From contig NC_035438.2 in assembly GCF_002127325.2 (NCBI RefSeq), positions 143,553,801 through 143,617,800 of the forward strand: 64,000 bases of DNA, given 5' to 3'. Under the pieces are notes generated by a model. That model was not told the origin of the DNA. It worked only from the letters and a program-made list of their open reading frames with translations, and ran no database searches. The DNA comes from Helianthus annuus. Its lineage: Eukaryota > Streptophyta > Magnoliopsida > Asterales > Asteraceae. The translations under genes and the position numbers were made by a program. Shown in pieces: positions 35,380 to 45,784 of this stretch. How positions within the stretch are numbered: the stretch's first letter is position 1; each line of letters starts with the position of its first letter.

Positions 35380-36933
35380 ATGGACTCGCCCGGTACAGGC
35401 GACTCAGACACCACCGGACCTAGACCTGTAGTATCTGATGACCTAGCATCTTCGGAGCACGAGGTGCACACGTCAGACGTTTCTAGCACGGACGAGGACG
35501 ACTTCCAGCCGTTCGCGCTACCTGACGAGGCTGATGAGCTCGCCGATGGCCCTCTTGTTGAGTACCTACCGTTAGTGGAGATTCCTGCTCCCATACCCTT
35601 AGCTGTTTACCCTGCCTACGATTTACTTCTTGACGCCGAGGCTGATGGCGATATTGATCTGTTTGACGCTGATCTCCTAGAGGACGATGAGGAGGGCGAG
35701 GCCCTCATAGCTGACGGAGGACTTTTGCTGCTTGCAGACGCTCCAGCTGCGGAGTCACCTGCGCACTCACCTGCTCCAGACTCCTTCGAGTCTGTGGCCT
35801 CCGCACCTTCCCACACTCTGAGCGCACAGCACTTTTCACATGGTTCAGATCCTGACCAGGCATCCTCTGTTGCTCCTATACCTAGCTTTGCTTTCGACCA
35901 CGAGGATGTGGAGGATTCCGATCCTATCTTTCCCCCAGGATTCGACCCGGATCAGGATATAGAGTTTATACCGATGGATCAGCCTATGGAGGATCTAGTC
36001 GACCTAGCTGACCCAGTGGATCCCATCGACCCCGAGTTTGACTTTGAGATGGCTTTTGATGATCCCGAGCCTGCCATGGCCCCTGAGCAGGCAGCCGCTC
36101 TAGACCCTGTGCTCGAGCATGACCCCGTTCATGTTGGCATGCCTATTGAGCCTGTGTTTGCTGACCCACCTGTAGATGATCACCCTGTGGATGCTCCATT
36201 GTTGGAGGGCGATCATGTCATTGCTGCTGATCATGTTGATCACCCACTTATTGCTGATGCACCCGTTCACCCTTTTTTTGCTCCCCCACCTGATCCCGTT
36301 CCATTAGAGCCCGAGCATGCACTGTTCGCGACACACATGGATCCACCAGATGAGCACGCACAACACGGGTGGATTCCTGCTGATGATGATGTTCCACCTA
36401 TTCCCCCTCATATCCCTGATGCACGTCACGTTGATTTCTCTTTTCCATTTCCTCAGTTTACACCTCCAGCGCGACCTGGAGAGTGTTCCTCGGCCCATCC
36501 CTTTGGGCATGTGCCGACCTCTGTTCCCTTCATGCCACAGTTTCCACCTGTTTTACCCCCTGTTTCTCCATATCATGTGGCACCTTTTGATCCAGCCAGG
36601 GAGCCGTTTCTCTGGTCATCACCGCCTGTCGTGCCACCGACTGACCCCTACCATCCCTTCCATGTAGGGCACACTATTGAGGACGTTTTGATGTCTTTTG
36701 TTTTTCAGCACGAGGCACACAAACAGCGCATTCAGGAGCTTGAGAGAGCTCAGCCACCGCCGTGTCAGTGCCAGTGTCAGACCCACTCTCCAGTTGCGTC
36801 GTTTTTTTTACACTCACTTTCCCCCTCCTCCACCGCCATCCGTATAGAGCTCAACAGTACCGTTTGGGTAGACGTTGGTGAGAAGACCGCGATTGCTTTT
36901 GACTACACAGCATTTTTGGAGACTACTTTCTGA
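35380..36933 (+). CDS. T4 pre-gag ORF (ORF0), acidic and proline-rich, unknown function
   Basis: I do not recognise this protein. The ATG at 35380 begins M-D-S-P-G-T-G and the frame runs 517 codons to a TGA. It is very rich in D, E, P and A, with near-repeats such as FDPDQDIEFIPMDQP and PIDPEFDFEM. A homologous frame stands at the same place in T8 with about 250 residues alignable (shared VSDD..SSEHEV, DFQPF.L, ESVAS, GFDPD.D.EFI, FDDP). The end, after a T run near 36803, seems frameshifted, because the other frame continues a proline-rich text. A short helical segment QRIQELERAQ precedes it. Low-complexity acidic content suggests a disordered protein; it could also be an extended Gag leader. 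Confidence 0.65.
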   Translation: MDSPGTGDSDTTGPRPVVSDDLASSEHEVHTSDVSSTDEDDFQPFALPDEADELADGPLVEYLPLVEIPAPIPLAVYPAYDLLLDAEADGDIDLFDADLLEDDEEGEALIADGGLLLLADAPAAESPAHSPAPDSFESVASAPSHTLSAQHFSHGSDPDQASSVAPIPSFAFDHEDVEDSDPIFPPGFDPDQDIEFIPMDQPMEDLVDLADPVDPIDPEFDFEMAFDDPEPAMAPEQAAALDPVLEHDPVHVGMPIEPVFADPPVDDHPVDAPLLEGDHVIAADHVDHPLIADAPVHPFFAPPPDPVPLEPEHALFATHMDPPDEHAQHGWIPADDDVPPIPPHIPDARHVDFSFPFPQFTPPARPGECSSAHPFGHVPTSVPFMPQFPPVLPPVSPYHVAPFDPAREPFLWSSPPVVPPTDPYHPFHVGHTIEDVLMSFVFQHEAHKQRIQELERAQPPPCQCQCQTHSPVASFFLHSLSPSSTAIRIELNSTVWVDVGEKTAIAFDYTAFLETTF

Positions 36934-37283
36934 TTATGACTTTTGTTGATTTTGTACATGGGATGTAGTGACACTGATTTGATATAGTTTTTGGACAGGG
37001 GTGATGTAGCCCCTAGTTGATTGATGTTGTATGACACTGTGATGTACTGATACACTTACTATGTGGTCTCGATATATGGCAATCGCTGTATTCTCATCAT
37101 ATTTGATTTGATGCTTGATTGATTATTTATGTTTTGATGACATGGGATGTTTTGTGAATGATATTTGTGATAAGAGATGATATGTGAATGATATACTGAT
37201 AACATGAGATGTTATGTACTATTACTATTATTATATACGTGCGTTTTATTATGGCCTGACCGACGTAAACACATCTTTAGAAG
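36934..37283 (+). other. Spacer between T4 ORF0 and gag
   Basis: 350 bp, AT-rich, with repeated GATATGTGAATGATAT-type words. No coding signal. Confidence 0.5.
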
Positions 37284-37424
37284 ATGCCGCCGAGACGTCA
37301 AGAACCGTAAATGCCTACCAATCAGGCAGAACTCCAGCAAATCATTGCTGCTGCCATCGCACAATACGCCGCCTCTCAAGGAGGGATTAGTGGAAGCAAC
37401 TCTGGCAACACTGGCAACAACAAC
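37284..37424 (+). pseudogene. gag: T4 gag N-terminus, interrupted by T5
   Basis: The ATG at 37284 begins M-P-P-R-R-Q-E-P, a start common in Ty3 gag genes of this type. It meets a TAA at 37308-37310 and then continues in phase (TNQAELQQIIAAAIAQYAAS) until the T5 LTR at 37425. Confidence 0.75.
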
Positions 37425-38144
37425 TATGACAACTCGAATTTCCAAGATTCCTATTTCGCATTTATTGCACGTTCATTTATTGTTTAGTTGTTTATTTGCA
37501 CAATTAGTTGCTATGGAATTGTATACGCTTTGATGCAATGAATGGTATTGTGTGATTGTGCATGACTGTTTGTTAAATATTGAAAGACTTGACAAATATA
37601 TAAACTTGGTGGTGAAACTGTGAAATTGTTTGAGATGGTGCACTATTGTAAAATATAATAATAAAGGGTGTAAAGAGTTATTAGTGAAACCTAAATCATA
37701 CTTAACCCTAAATCATTCACTAAACCTCACACAAAAATCCAAGCACGTACTTTCACTTCTTTGGTTCTCTGGCAATCATCACATCATCATTGGCAAGCTA
37801 TTCATCACTTTCGATTCCACATTTTCTCTAGAATCAACACTAGGTAAATGCTTATTGTTTATTGATTGCTTGATTATTATCAATTCTTGATTCTTGATTA
37901 TGTGTTCATGAAAACCCTAGTTCCTCATATAATATTAATATTCTGTGATTTTGATTTGATTCTGGATAATTGTGATTATGATGATGATTAGTTGCATGCT
38001 TGATAGATTATTCTTGTGATGATTGTTGTTGTTAAGCATTGGTCGATTTGTTATGAATCTGCCGTCGATATGAATGAAATTAGGGTTTGCTTGAACATAG
38101 AAAACGTAACTGCTTCAATTGCATAGAACGTATGACTTTTTGTT

Positions 38145-38890
38145 AGTCAGAGTTTTATTGAAATGTTTGTCAGAGTTTTGTATTGTCAAACTTGTCCGAA
38201 TTTTGTGAAAGGATTGATGTCCGATCTTTAAAACCCATTAAGAGTCTGAGTTTTAATGTAGGGGCCTTGTCCGATTTTCTGGTGATATGTAAACAAGCTT
38301 GTCCGACTATTATATGATAGCAAAACGTCCGAACTTTATTAGTGGTTGTTGTCCGAGTTTTATTCAATGTCTAAGGGTCCGAGTTCTTGGCCCAAACCCT
38401 CTTGTCCGACTTTTGGCTTTAACACAAGCATGTGTCTGAGCTTTGGCCTTCTGTCCGACTTTTATCACATGAAGGGGTCCGAGTTTGTGACCCCACTACC
38501 TTGTCCGACCTTTAAACTACATAAGGGGTCCGAGTTTCTTGGCCACACCCCATGGTCCGACTTTTAAACCCCCCCCCCATGTTCTGTCCGAGATTTAACA
38601 AGGGGAAGTCCCCTTGTTCTTGTCCGAGCTTTATGGCCCCAAATCCCCACCCCTAGTCCGAATTTCATGTGTGGAAAGCAAAGGGGTCCGATTTTTATCA
38701 CTAGTGCATGTTGTCAGACTCTTTTGAAATACACAAGCATATGGTTTGATTTTCTAGTGACGTTCATACTTGGTAACCTAGCCCGACTTTTATGCATGAT
38801 AAACTAGCCTGAGCTTTATGTTAATACATAGTCTGAAGTGATTACTTGATAAATGATCCGACGTTGTTGATGAACTGTCTGAATTAGGTT
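38145..38890 (+). repeat. GTCCGA-TTTTA motif array in T5 5' LTR
   Basis: About 25 occurrences of TTGTCCGA(C/G)TTTTA-like words at intervals of roughly 20-40 bp, with diverged text between them. The copy in the 3' LTR is at 48065-48810. Confidence 0.85.
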
Positions 38891-39627
38891 GGTTTTATGA
38901 TCCGGAATGCTTGTTGTGATGCATGCACTAATTACTGTTTAAACTTGAAAAGACTGTATGATTGTATGAAGTTGAATGCAACTGTATGATCCTGCATGCG
39001 TGAACATTCTATGTGATATCATCATGTACACAATAAACACACAAAACACAGTTGCTCGAATATCAAGGATTTGTAAACCCTAATTTGATGCAAACACTTA
39101 CATCGTATCATGTGCAACATATCCTAGGTCGTGTGTAACGGACTTAGACGATTAATAAACCCTAGAAGCAATAACATACCGAGCAAATCAAGGTGAGTTC
39201 ACACAGCCAAGGCATGGGGTTCCCAGGGTGGGAATGGGATTGAATGATTTTTTCGTACATACTTAGTTAATCGAACCTAATGATATGGTCCTCGGGAGAG
39301 GAAGAGTAAAGATAAGATACGGCTAGACTAGTATACCCATTTGAACTGATCTTCGCACACACGCCAGGGGTTGGCTGCGATATTATGACTAATCATTTGC
39401 ACACATGCCTTGGGAAGGCCGCGAACTATAGATACTAAAACTTCGCAAGTAATGCCAGGGTGGCCGCGATACAATTATACATAGTCTAGGATATTTGGGA
39501 GCATTACCCCAAATCTTCGCATACATGTCGAGAGGCCCGCGATGGAAACTAATACGATATACGACTTAACGAACGAACATAATGCTACTCATACTATTAC
39601 CATTACTGAACTATACACCGTGAACTC

Positions 39628-39632
39628 GCTCA
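39628..39632. repeat. Left target-site duplication of T6 (GCTCA)
   Basis: GCTCA immediately before TGTAACATCC, repeated at 42123-42127. Confidence 0.93.
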
Positions 39633-39986
39633 TGTAACATCCGTCAAAATGGGATTCCAAAATCCGACCCGTTTTGAATTTTGGATCCTAACCCTTGAAA
39701 CTCGAGAGCTTCGCAATATAATTAATCGTTTATCTTTAATTTAATTCGTTATAGAAATGGTTATTCATTAGTTAATTAATTAAATTAATTAATTTAGCAA
39801 ATTAAAAGTTTTATTCTTTTTATTTTTACAAAAAAAAAAAATATTTAATTAGTTCGTTAAGTTTCATTCAAAGTTAGTTTAAGTCAACCTAGTTAGTAAC
39901 CAAGTTAGTGTCAGTTATTATAAACCTGTAAGTCAATGGGCTTGATTGTAACATTTACAAACTATAACTAAAAATGGAAACAAATT

Positions 39987-40050
39987 GTGAGCAGCGGGTT
40001 TCGAAACCGGGTTCACCCGCTAACCAAACAACACCACAACCACTCCGCCA
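39987..40050 (-). other. tRNA-like (Pol III box A/B-like) segment in T6
   Basis: On the minus strand TGGCGGAGTGG fits a box A, followed about 30 nt later by GCGGGTTTCGAAACCCGC, a perfect T-arm-like hairpin with a box B-like core. The rest does not fold into a clear cloverleaf, so this is not called a tRNA gene. Confidence 0.35.
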
Positions 40051-40685
40051 TGACTTCATATTGTTCGAATAACTTACCTTTTAGATATTTAACTAAGTGA
40101 TAATTTCGGTTTCCTTTCTAATTGTTTGCCGCCAAAACAGGAAACGAGTAACAGCCTGTTACTCCCTTTCTCCTCCGCTGATTTTCCGGGATTTAATCAA
40201 ATTTCGCGTTTTCATTTTGTGATTGAAATATATTGTTTCCATACTTGCATACGAATCAATCACAACCTTTTCCTTATTTACAAGACTCGCGAACACTATA
40301 TAAATCGAACCTCGATCACCCTTCTAAGCCACTCTCGACACCATCCTCACACCTACATCTCGTTACCACAACCATTTCGAATCACTGGCTCGTTGTTTTT
40401 ACTCGGAGCTCGCACCGGAAAACCTGCAAGTGGCCGGAAGCTCGCATCGGAACGGATCGCGAAGACGTCGGAGAATAACGAAGCCACAGGAGCCGCACGG
40501 GATCGACTGTAACTCGTTCCTTTCCGTTTCGGTATATTTCGATTCAATATATATATCTCTTTTCTTTGAACGGCTGAAATGGTTAATCAATTTAAGGTTT
40601 AATAGTAATGGGTAATTAATTTATGTTTTTGGTTCATACCAGTTCATGTTCACGTTTTTTAAAAAGAGAATGATTTTTTTGAAAC

Positions 40686-40690
<5 letters not shown>

Positions 40691-40734
<44 letters not shown>
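40691..40734. repeat. (AT)n microsatellite
   Basis: Uninterrupted TA dinucleotide run of about 22 units. Confidence 0.95.
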
Positions 40735-40742
<8 letters not shown>

Positions 40743-41640
40743 AACTTTCAAAACTGTTGTTGAAGCCCAATTGGTTTAATGGTTAGAACACGTTTTGTTT
40801 TTAACCAGTTTTATAAAATTTGTCATTTTAATAGAAAATCATTAGAACACAATTTCAGTATTCTTTCATTATTTTATTTCTTCTACCGCCTATAAAAGAA
40901 ATATGAACTGTTTTGATATTCTGAAACAAAAAGGTTCTTACAACCATTCTGTTCGAATGGCTTTTAAATGAAGAAGACGATGTCGAACTTTCGTGCAAAT
41001 TAAACAAAAATCTAAACATTGCAAATGAAAGGTTGTAGCTGGGTGGTCACGGCTTTAAAAGAGGTCACTTTAATTTTTATTCTATTCAATCAATATATGA
41101 GGCAGCTAATTAATTTTTATTCTATTCGTCTTTAAGTTTAAGAAATAAAGTCAAATAATTAATGACTTAGTTATAATAAAAACATTAAATTAAAATTCCT
41201 TACAAAACTCAACTTATTAACGTCGGGTTATTATAATTTAAGATTTAGACGTATTTAACCTAAATAATTAATTAGTTAAAGTCTAATCAATAAACGGTAA
41301 CATTTCCATTAACTTTTATGTAATTAGATCATTCATATATGTTAATTTTTCATATCTAGGCTTATTGCCCTCGTTCGTACTCTTGGATTATTCTCTAATC
41401 CTACTCGTGCGTTCTTACAAGAAATCGCAACGCAACCAATGTGAGTATACTCGATCCCATTTTCGTTTTAAACACATTTGGGTGCAACATGTATTCCATA
41501 TTCAAATTACACAACACTTAAGTCTTGTTCTAATCACACTCTATCCACATTCAAACATGAAACAATTTGATGCTTGTTAATCTCTTATGCTATGCAAGTT
41601 GAACGTGTTAATCTCAATGCCCTTTAGTCTTGGGGTATTA

Positions 41641-41765
41641 CGATGTTGAACGATATTTGAACGATATTTGAACGATATTTGAACGATGTTGAACGATATT
41701 TGAACGATGTTGAACGATATTTGAACGATGTTGAACGATATTGAACGATGTTGAACGATATTGAA
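41641..41765 (+). repeat. TTGAACGATA minisatellite in T6
   Basis: Units GATGTTGAAC, GATATTTGAAC and GATATTGAAC alternate about eleven times. Confidence 0.92.
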
Positions 41766-42122
41766 TGGCAAAGTAGTAACTCGTATCATTGTATTCATGT
41801 TGGATATGAGCACATTTAAACACTTTATACTACTATATTATGTATCAAACTTGTATACTCGCCAACATATTTTTGTTGATGTTATTTTAATACATGTTGC
41901 AGGTTGTTAGACGAAGTGATCAAGAAAACAAGCTAGGATGAACCTAGAAACCCATTTCAGCAATTAAACAATGCTTGAATTTATGCTTACTATTTGAAAC
42001 AATGTATCACTCTTTAGTTTTAATAAAATGGTTTAATCTATATTGTCACAATTAGTGTTATGTTGTTTTAAGAAATTTGTACTTCTCATCCTGATGTTTC
42101 CGCCATCGGTTGGGGTGTGACA

Positions 42123-42127
42123 GCTCA
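42123..42127. repeat. Right target-site duplication of T6 (GCTCA)
   Basis: Matches 39628-39632. Confidence 0.93.
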
Positions 42128-42455
42128 ACTAGTTGTTGACTCTCTGCTGCATGCCTTGCAGGTCGTTAGATACATGGAGCTTGCACGGGGAGGAGCAGGA
42201 CGTTGTGGGCATGGATCATGAATGCTTAATTAAACACTTATGACATTTCATACATTATTATTTATGTTGGGTTTATTTACATGCTTCCGCTACTTAAACA
42301 AAGTTTGGTTTTGAACATCAATCATGTCGTGATGAATTACATTATCTACTTTTATTATTAAATGTTGTCTTCGATATGATTGGTGGCTTGATCCTGGTCA
42401 GTCACGCTCCCAAGGCGGTGATACTCCGCGTGTGGATTTTGGGGGTGTGACAGAT

Positions 42456-42469
42456 TGGTATCAGAGCCA
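42456..42469 (+). other. T5 primer-binding site (initiator tRNA-Met)
   Basis: TGGTATCAGAGCCA, three bases after the LTR end at 42452. The 0.3-kb leader that follows has no evident feature. Confidence 0.9.
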
Positions 42470-42776
42470 TTGGTTATAGAGAACTTGGTTTTAATATGGG
42501 AAGACGTTTTTATTAAAACCAGACTATAACCAGAACAGTGCTCTCAACGATCCACAACGACGCTTCGCTCCACGTGCAAGACTCAACATCCTAGGTAATA
42601 AGGTTTATGTTTATTGCCTACTTGCTAGATTTATATAGAACTTTGTTCGTGGTATGCTTAAATTACATTGCTCACTATTTGTTATTGCTTGAGAACACCT
42701 ATGTGCTTACACTCTTCTGTCATCGCACTACTCGCGAACCATTCTCACTTACACTACTTTTACTATGAAGATCATG

Positions 42777-43945
42777 TCTGGACGTGTGAACATGACTCAA
42801 GACCAGTTGACGGCACTTATCAATGAACGAGTAGCTGCGGCACTTGCAGCTGCAAATGCAGGAGGTATACCCTGTAGTCGTAACTCATCCTAGGATCTTT
42901 AGATCCTACGTTCCTAAACCAACTCTTGTGTTTAACCTCATTCTGTTCTTCCACATTAGGTCAACACGCTCATCAGCCCGTTTGCACTTTCAAGAACTTC
43001 ATGGACTGTCGTCCAAGCACATTCAGTGGCACCGAGGGGGTAGTGGGACTCCTCCATTGGTTTGAGAAGTTAGAGTCGGTATTCGAAATGTGTGAATGCC
43101 CTGAGGATCGCAGGGTGAAGTACGCCACTGGCACGTTGGAAGGAATTGCGCTAACTTGGTGGAACGCGCAAGTTCAGATTTTAGGGTTGGCAGCTGCTAA
43201 CGCCACCCCTTGGAATGACTTCAAGGAACTGATTAAACGTGAATACTGCACACAGGAAGATATTCACAAGTTGGAAGATGAGTTCTACCATCTGAAAATG
43301 ACTGGGTCAGAAATCGAAGCTTATACTAAACGGTCGAACGAGCTGGCCGTGCTGCCAAAACGCATCAGTGCTACCACTACTGCTGTTACTACCTCTGCTA
43401 CTCCCAGTGACAACAAAAGAAAATGGGATGGGGATTCCAGTAAAGGTTCAGGTTCAGTTCAGTCACAGGTACAGCAGCGAAAGACTGACAGTTATCAGAG
43501 TCCCAGTCAGCACTCTTCAGGTAATCAGGGGCAGGGTGGATATCGGGGAATTCACCCATTGTGTAATAGGTGCAACAGGCACCACAGTGGACGGTGTCGT
43601 AAGGAGCGTTGTCAGAGATGTCTCAAGTTAGGGCATGAAGCTAAAGACTGCAGGAGTTCGCGACCTGCAAATCAGAATCAGCAACACCCACCACCAGCTC
43701 CACAGAACCAGCATCAGCAGCAGCAACAGCTGGGCAACAGGGGATGTTTTCGGTGTGGGGCTGAAGGGCATTTCAAGCGTGATTGTCCCCAGTTGAACCA
43801 GAACCAGAATCGCAATAACAACAACAATGGTGGGAACAACAACGGCAATGAAGCAAGGGGTCGTGCATTTGTGTTGGGGCAGGGTGATGCCAGAAATGAT
43901 CCCAACGTAGTCATGGGTAAGTTTCTTCTTGATGACTTTTATGTT
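42777..43945 (+). CDS. gag: T5 gag with a 95-bp intron-like segment
   Basis: The ATG at 42777 (M-S-G-R-V-N-M-T-Q) opens 29 codons. A 95-bp GT...AG segment (42865-42959) then interrupts, and the frame resumes at 42960 and is open through pol. The capsid follows ([32 protein letters not shown]). Two zinc motifs lie at about 43609-43800: [14 protein letters not shown] and [14 protein letters not shown], preceded by a histidine/cysteine-rich [12 protein letters not shown]. Against T3, 55 codons between the capsid end and the basic linker are missing in frame. If the 95 bp are not spliced, translation would stop 39 codons after the ATG. Confidence 0.82.
42865..42959 (+). other. Possible GT-AG intron in T5 gag
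   Basis: Begins GTATAC and ends CTTCCACATTAG, with a pyrimidine-rich 3' part and a TTTAAC branch-point candidate about 27 nt before the end. It contains an in-frame stop, and removing it joins the two gag segments in phase. The homologous site in T3 (near 19965 on the minus strand) is continuous. Confidence 0.55.
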
Positions 43946-45784
43946 ACAGTATTATTTGATTCGGGTGCGGATACAAGTTACGTGTCTTTGAAAGTTAGCC
44001 AAATGTTAAAACGTGCACCAACTCTCCTAAACACCAAACATGTCGTAGAGTTAGCTAATGGTAAAAGTCTAGAAGCAACACACATAGTTCAGGGTTGTAA
44101 TCTTATCCTCGCTGGTCAGACTTTCTCCATCGACCTCATTCCTATAGTTCTGGGTAGTTTCGACATCGTTATTGGCATGGATTGGTTGTCCAAGCAGCAA
44201 GCAGAAATCTTATGTAAGGAGAAGATCATTCATATTCCTCGTTTGGGTAAAGAACCTCTCGAAGTTCAAGGCGACAAGAGTGGTGCTGTGGTTGGCATCA
44301 TCTCTTTCTTGAAGGCTCAGAAATGTTTACCAAAGGGTCATACTGCCATTTTGGCACTTGTTACTGATGCATCGACGAAAGAGAAAAGGATAGAGGATAT
44401 TCCAGTTGTACGCGAATTTCCTCAAGTGTTTCCTGAAGATTTACCTGGTTTACCGCCTCATCGTCAAGTCGAGTTTCAAATCGAGCTAGCCCCAGGAGCA
44501 GCACCTATAGCTCGCGCACCATATCGTTTAGCTCCAACTGAACTGGAAGAACTTTCAAAGCAACTACAAGAGCTCTTGGATAAAGGCTTCATTCGTCCAA
44601 GCTCTTCGCCTTGGGGAGCTCCAGTACTATTCGTGAAAAAGAAGGATGGCACTTTCAGAATGTGCATAGACTACCGCGAACTGAACAAGGTCACAGTGAA
44701 GAACCGCTATCCTCTTCCACGCATCGACGACTTATTCGAGCAGTTGCAAGGGTCGAGTTACTATTCCAAGATTGATCTAAGGTCAGGGTATCATCATCTG
44801 AGAGTCCGGGATGAGGACGTCTCCAAGACAGCCTTCAGAACTCGCTACGGTCATTACGAGTTTCTAGTCATGCCATTTGGGCTTACGAACGCGCCGGGAG
44901 TTTTCATGGATCTTATGAACAGGGTGTGCAAACCCTATCTAGACAAGTTCGTCATTGTCTTCATCGACGACATTCTGATATACTCCAAGAGTCAGGAGGA
45001 ACACGAGCAACACTTACGACTTATCTTGGAACTTCTTCGAAAGGAGCAACTGTACGCAAAGTTTTCAAAATGCGACTTCTGGCTTCGTGAAGTCCACTTC
45101 TTAGGCCATGTGGTGAACAGGGATGGGATCCATGTCGATCCATCCAAGGTAGAATCGATCAGGAATTGGCCTGCACCGTGTACACCAACAGAGATACGCC
45201 AATTCTTGGGTTTGGCGGGTTACTACAGACGATTCATTAAAGAATTTTCGAAGATCGCACCGCCACTTACTATGCTGACACAGAAAGGTGTCACCTACCG
45301 TTGGGGAGATTCCCAGGAAACCGCTTCTCAGTACTTAAAGGATAGGCTTTGCAGCGCACCTATTCTCTCACTGCCAGAGGGCACATACGATTTTGTGGTC
45401 TATTGTGACGTATCGATACAGGGGCTTGGTTGTGTATTGATGCAGCGAGATAAAGTTATTGCCTACGCTTCGCGACAACTCAAAGTTCATGAACGGAACT
45501 ACACGACGCACGATTTAGAGCTGGGAGCTGTTGTTTTTGCGCTCAAGATATGGCGACACTACCTGTACGGTACCAAGTGCACTATTTACACCGATCACAG
45601 GAGTCTCGAGCATATCTTCAAGCAGAAGGAATTGAACATGCATCAACGACGATGGGTCGAGCTGCTTAATGATTACGAATGCGACATCAAGTACCATCCA
45701 GGCAAGGCCAATGTTGTGGCAGACGCTCTCAGTCGAAAGGATACTCTACCTAGGCGTGTACGAGCTTTGCAGCTCACTATTTAG
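43946..45784 (+). CDS. pol: T5 protease, reverse transcriptase and RNase H
   Basis: Continues gag in one frame (a gag-pol fusion, usual in chromoviruses). Protease triplet D-S-G at 43958-43966 in [11 protein letters not shown], with core [61 protein letters not shown] and FIDDIL (44960-44974). RNase H: YCDVS, HDLELG, YTDHRS and ADALSR. Every catalytic residue is present, so these enzymes look intact in sequence. The open frame ends at a TAG (45782-45784) where T3 has Gln, after which the same phase continues into integrase. Confidence 0.92.
   Translation, partial: TVLFDSGADTSYVSLKVSQMLKRAPTLLNTKHVVELANGKSLEATHIVQGCNLILAGQTFSIDLIPIVLGSFDIVIGMDWLSKQQAEILCKEKIIHIPRLGKEPLEVQGDKSGAVVGIISFLKAQKCLPKGHTAILALVTDASTKEKRIEDIPVVREFPQVFPEDLPGLPPHRQVEFQIELAPGAAPIARAPYRLAPTELEELSKQLQELLDKGFIRPSSSPWGAPVLFVKKKDGTFRMCIDYRELNKVTVKNRYPLPRIDDLFEQLQGSSYYSKIDLRSGYHHLRVRDEDVSKTAFRTRYGHYEFLVMPFGLTNAPGVFMDLMNRVCKPYLDKFVIVFIDDILIYSKSQEEHEQHLRLILELLRKEQLYAKFSKCDFWLREVHFLGHVVNRDGIHVDPSKVESIRNWPAPCTPTEIRQFLGLAGYYRRFIKEFSKIAPPLTMLTQKGVTYRWGDSQETASQYLKDRLCSAPILSLPEGTYDFVVYCDVSIQGLGCVLMQRDKVIAYASRQLKVHERNYTTHDLELGAVVFALKIWRHYLYGTKCTIYTDHRSLEHIFKQKELNMHQRRWVELLNDYECDIKYHPGKANVVADALSRKDTLPRRVRALQLTI

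Larger units (their letters stand above)
31358..37424 (+). mobile_element. T4: Ty3/gypsy element with 3.4-kb LTR, 5' part only
   Basis: LTR, iMet PBS, leader hairpin array, pre-gag ORF and the first codons of gag, then interrupted by T5 at 37425. The rest of T4 is not in the window. Its left terminus TGTGACAACCC sits exactly inside the T2 LTR. T8 is a second copy of the same family. Confidence 0.85.
39633..42122 (+). mobile_element. T6: solo LTR of another Ty3-type element inside T5 5' LTR
   Basis: 2490 bp from TGTAACATCC to GGGGTGTGACA, bounded by GCTCA on both sides. No PBS, gag or pol lies within, so this is a solo LTR, the usual product of LTR-LTR recombination. The T3 LTR shows the corresponding empty-site sequence (GTGAACTCACTCAACT on its coding strand), confirming the edges. 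It contains an (AT)n run (40691-40734), a minisatellite (41641-41765) and a tRNA-like segment. The open stretch 40126-40512 is not recognised. Confidence 0.9.
37425..42452 (+). mobile_element. T5 5' LTR, interrupted by T6
   Basis: The LTR parts are 37425-39632 and 42123-42452, together about 2.53 kb, ending GGGGGTGTGACA before the PBS. The last 330 bp are clearly related to the end of the T3 LTR. 37425-38970 repeats at 47352-48878. The open stretches at 37630-37890 and 38346-38567 occur in both LTR copies and are not genes. 38145-38890 holds a tandem motif array. Confidence 0.88.

Noticed and set aside
37630..37890. 86-codon open frame, also at 47557-47817
   Set aside because: Both copies are just the two LTRs of T5, so conservation reflects LTR identity, not selection.
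39987..40050. Functional tRNA gene
   Set aside because: Box-like motifs only; no acceptor stem or anticodon arm could be folded convincingly.
41577..41823. Minus-strand open frames with repeats of SFNIVQ-type text
   Set aside because: Translation of the TTGAACGATA minisatellite.
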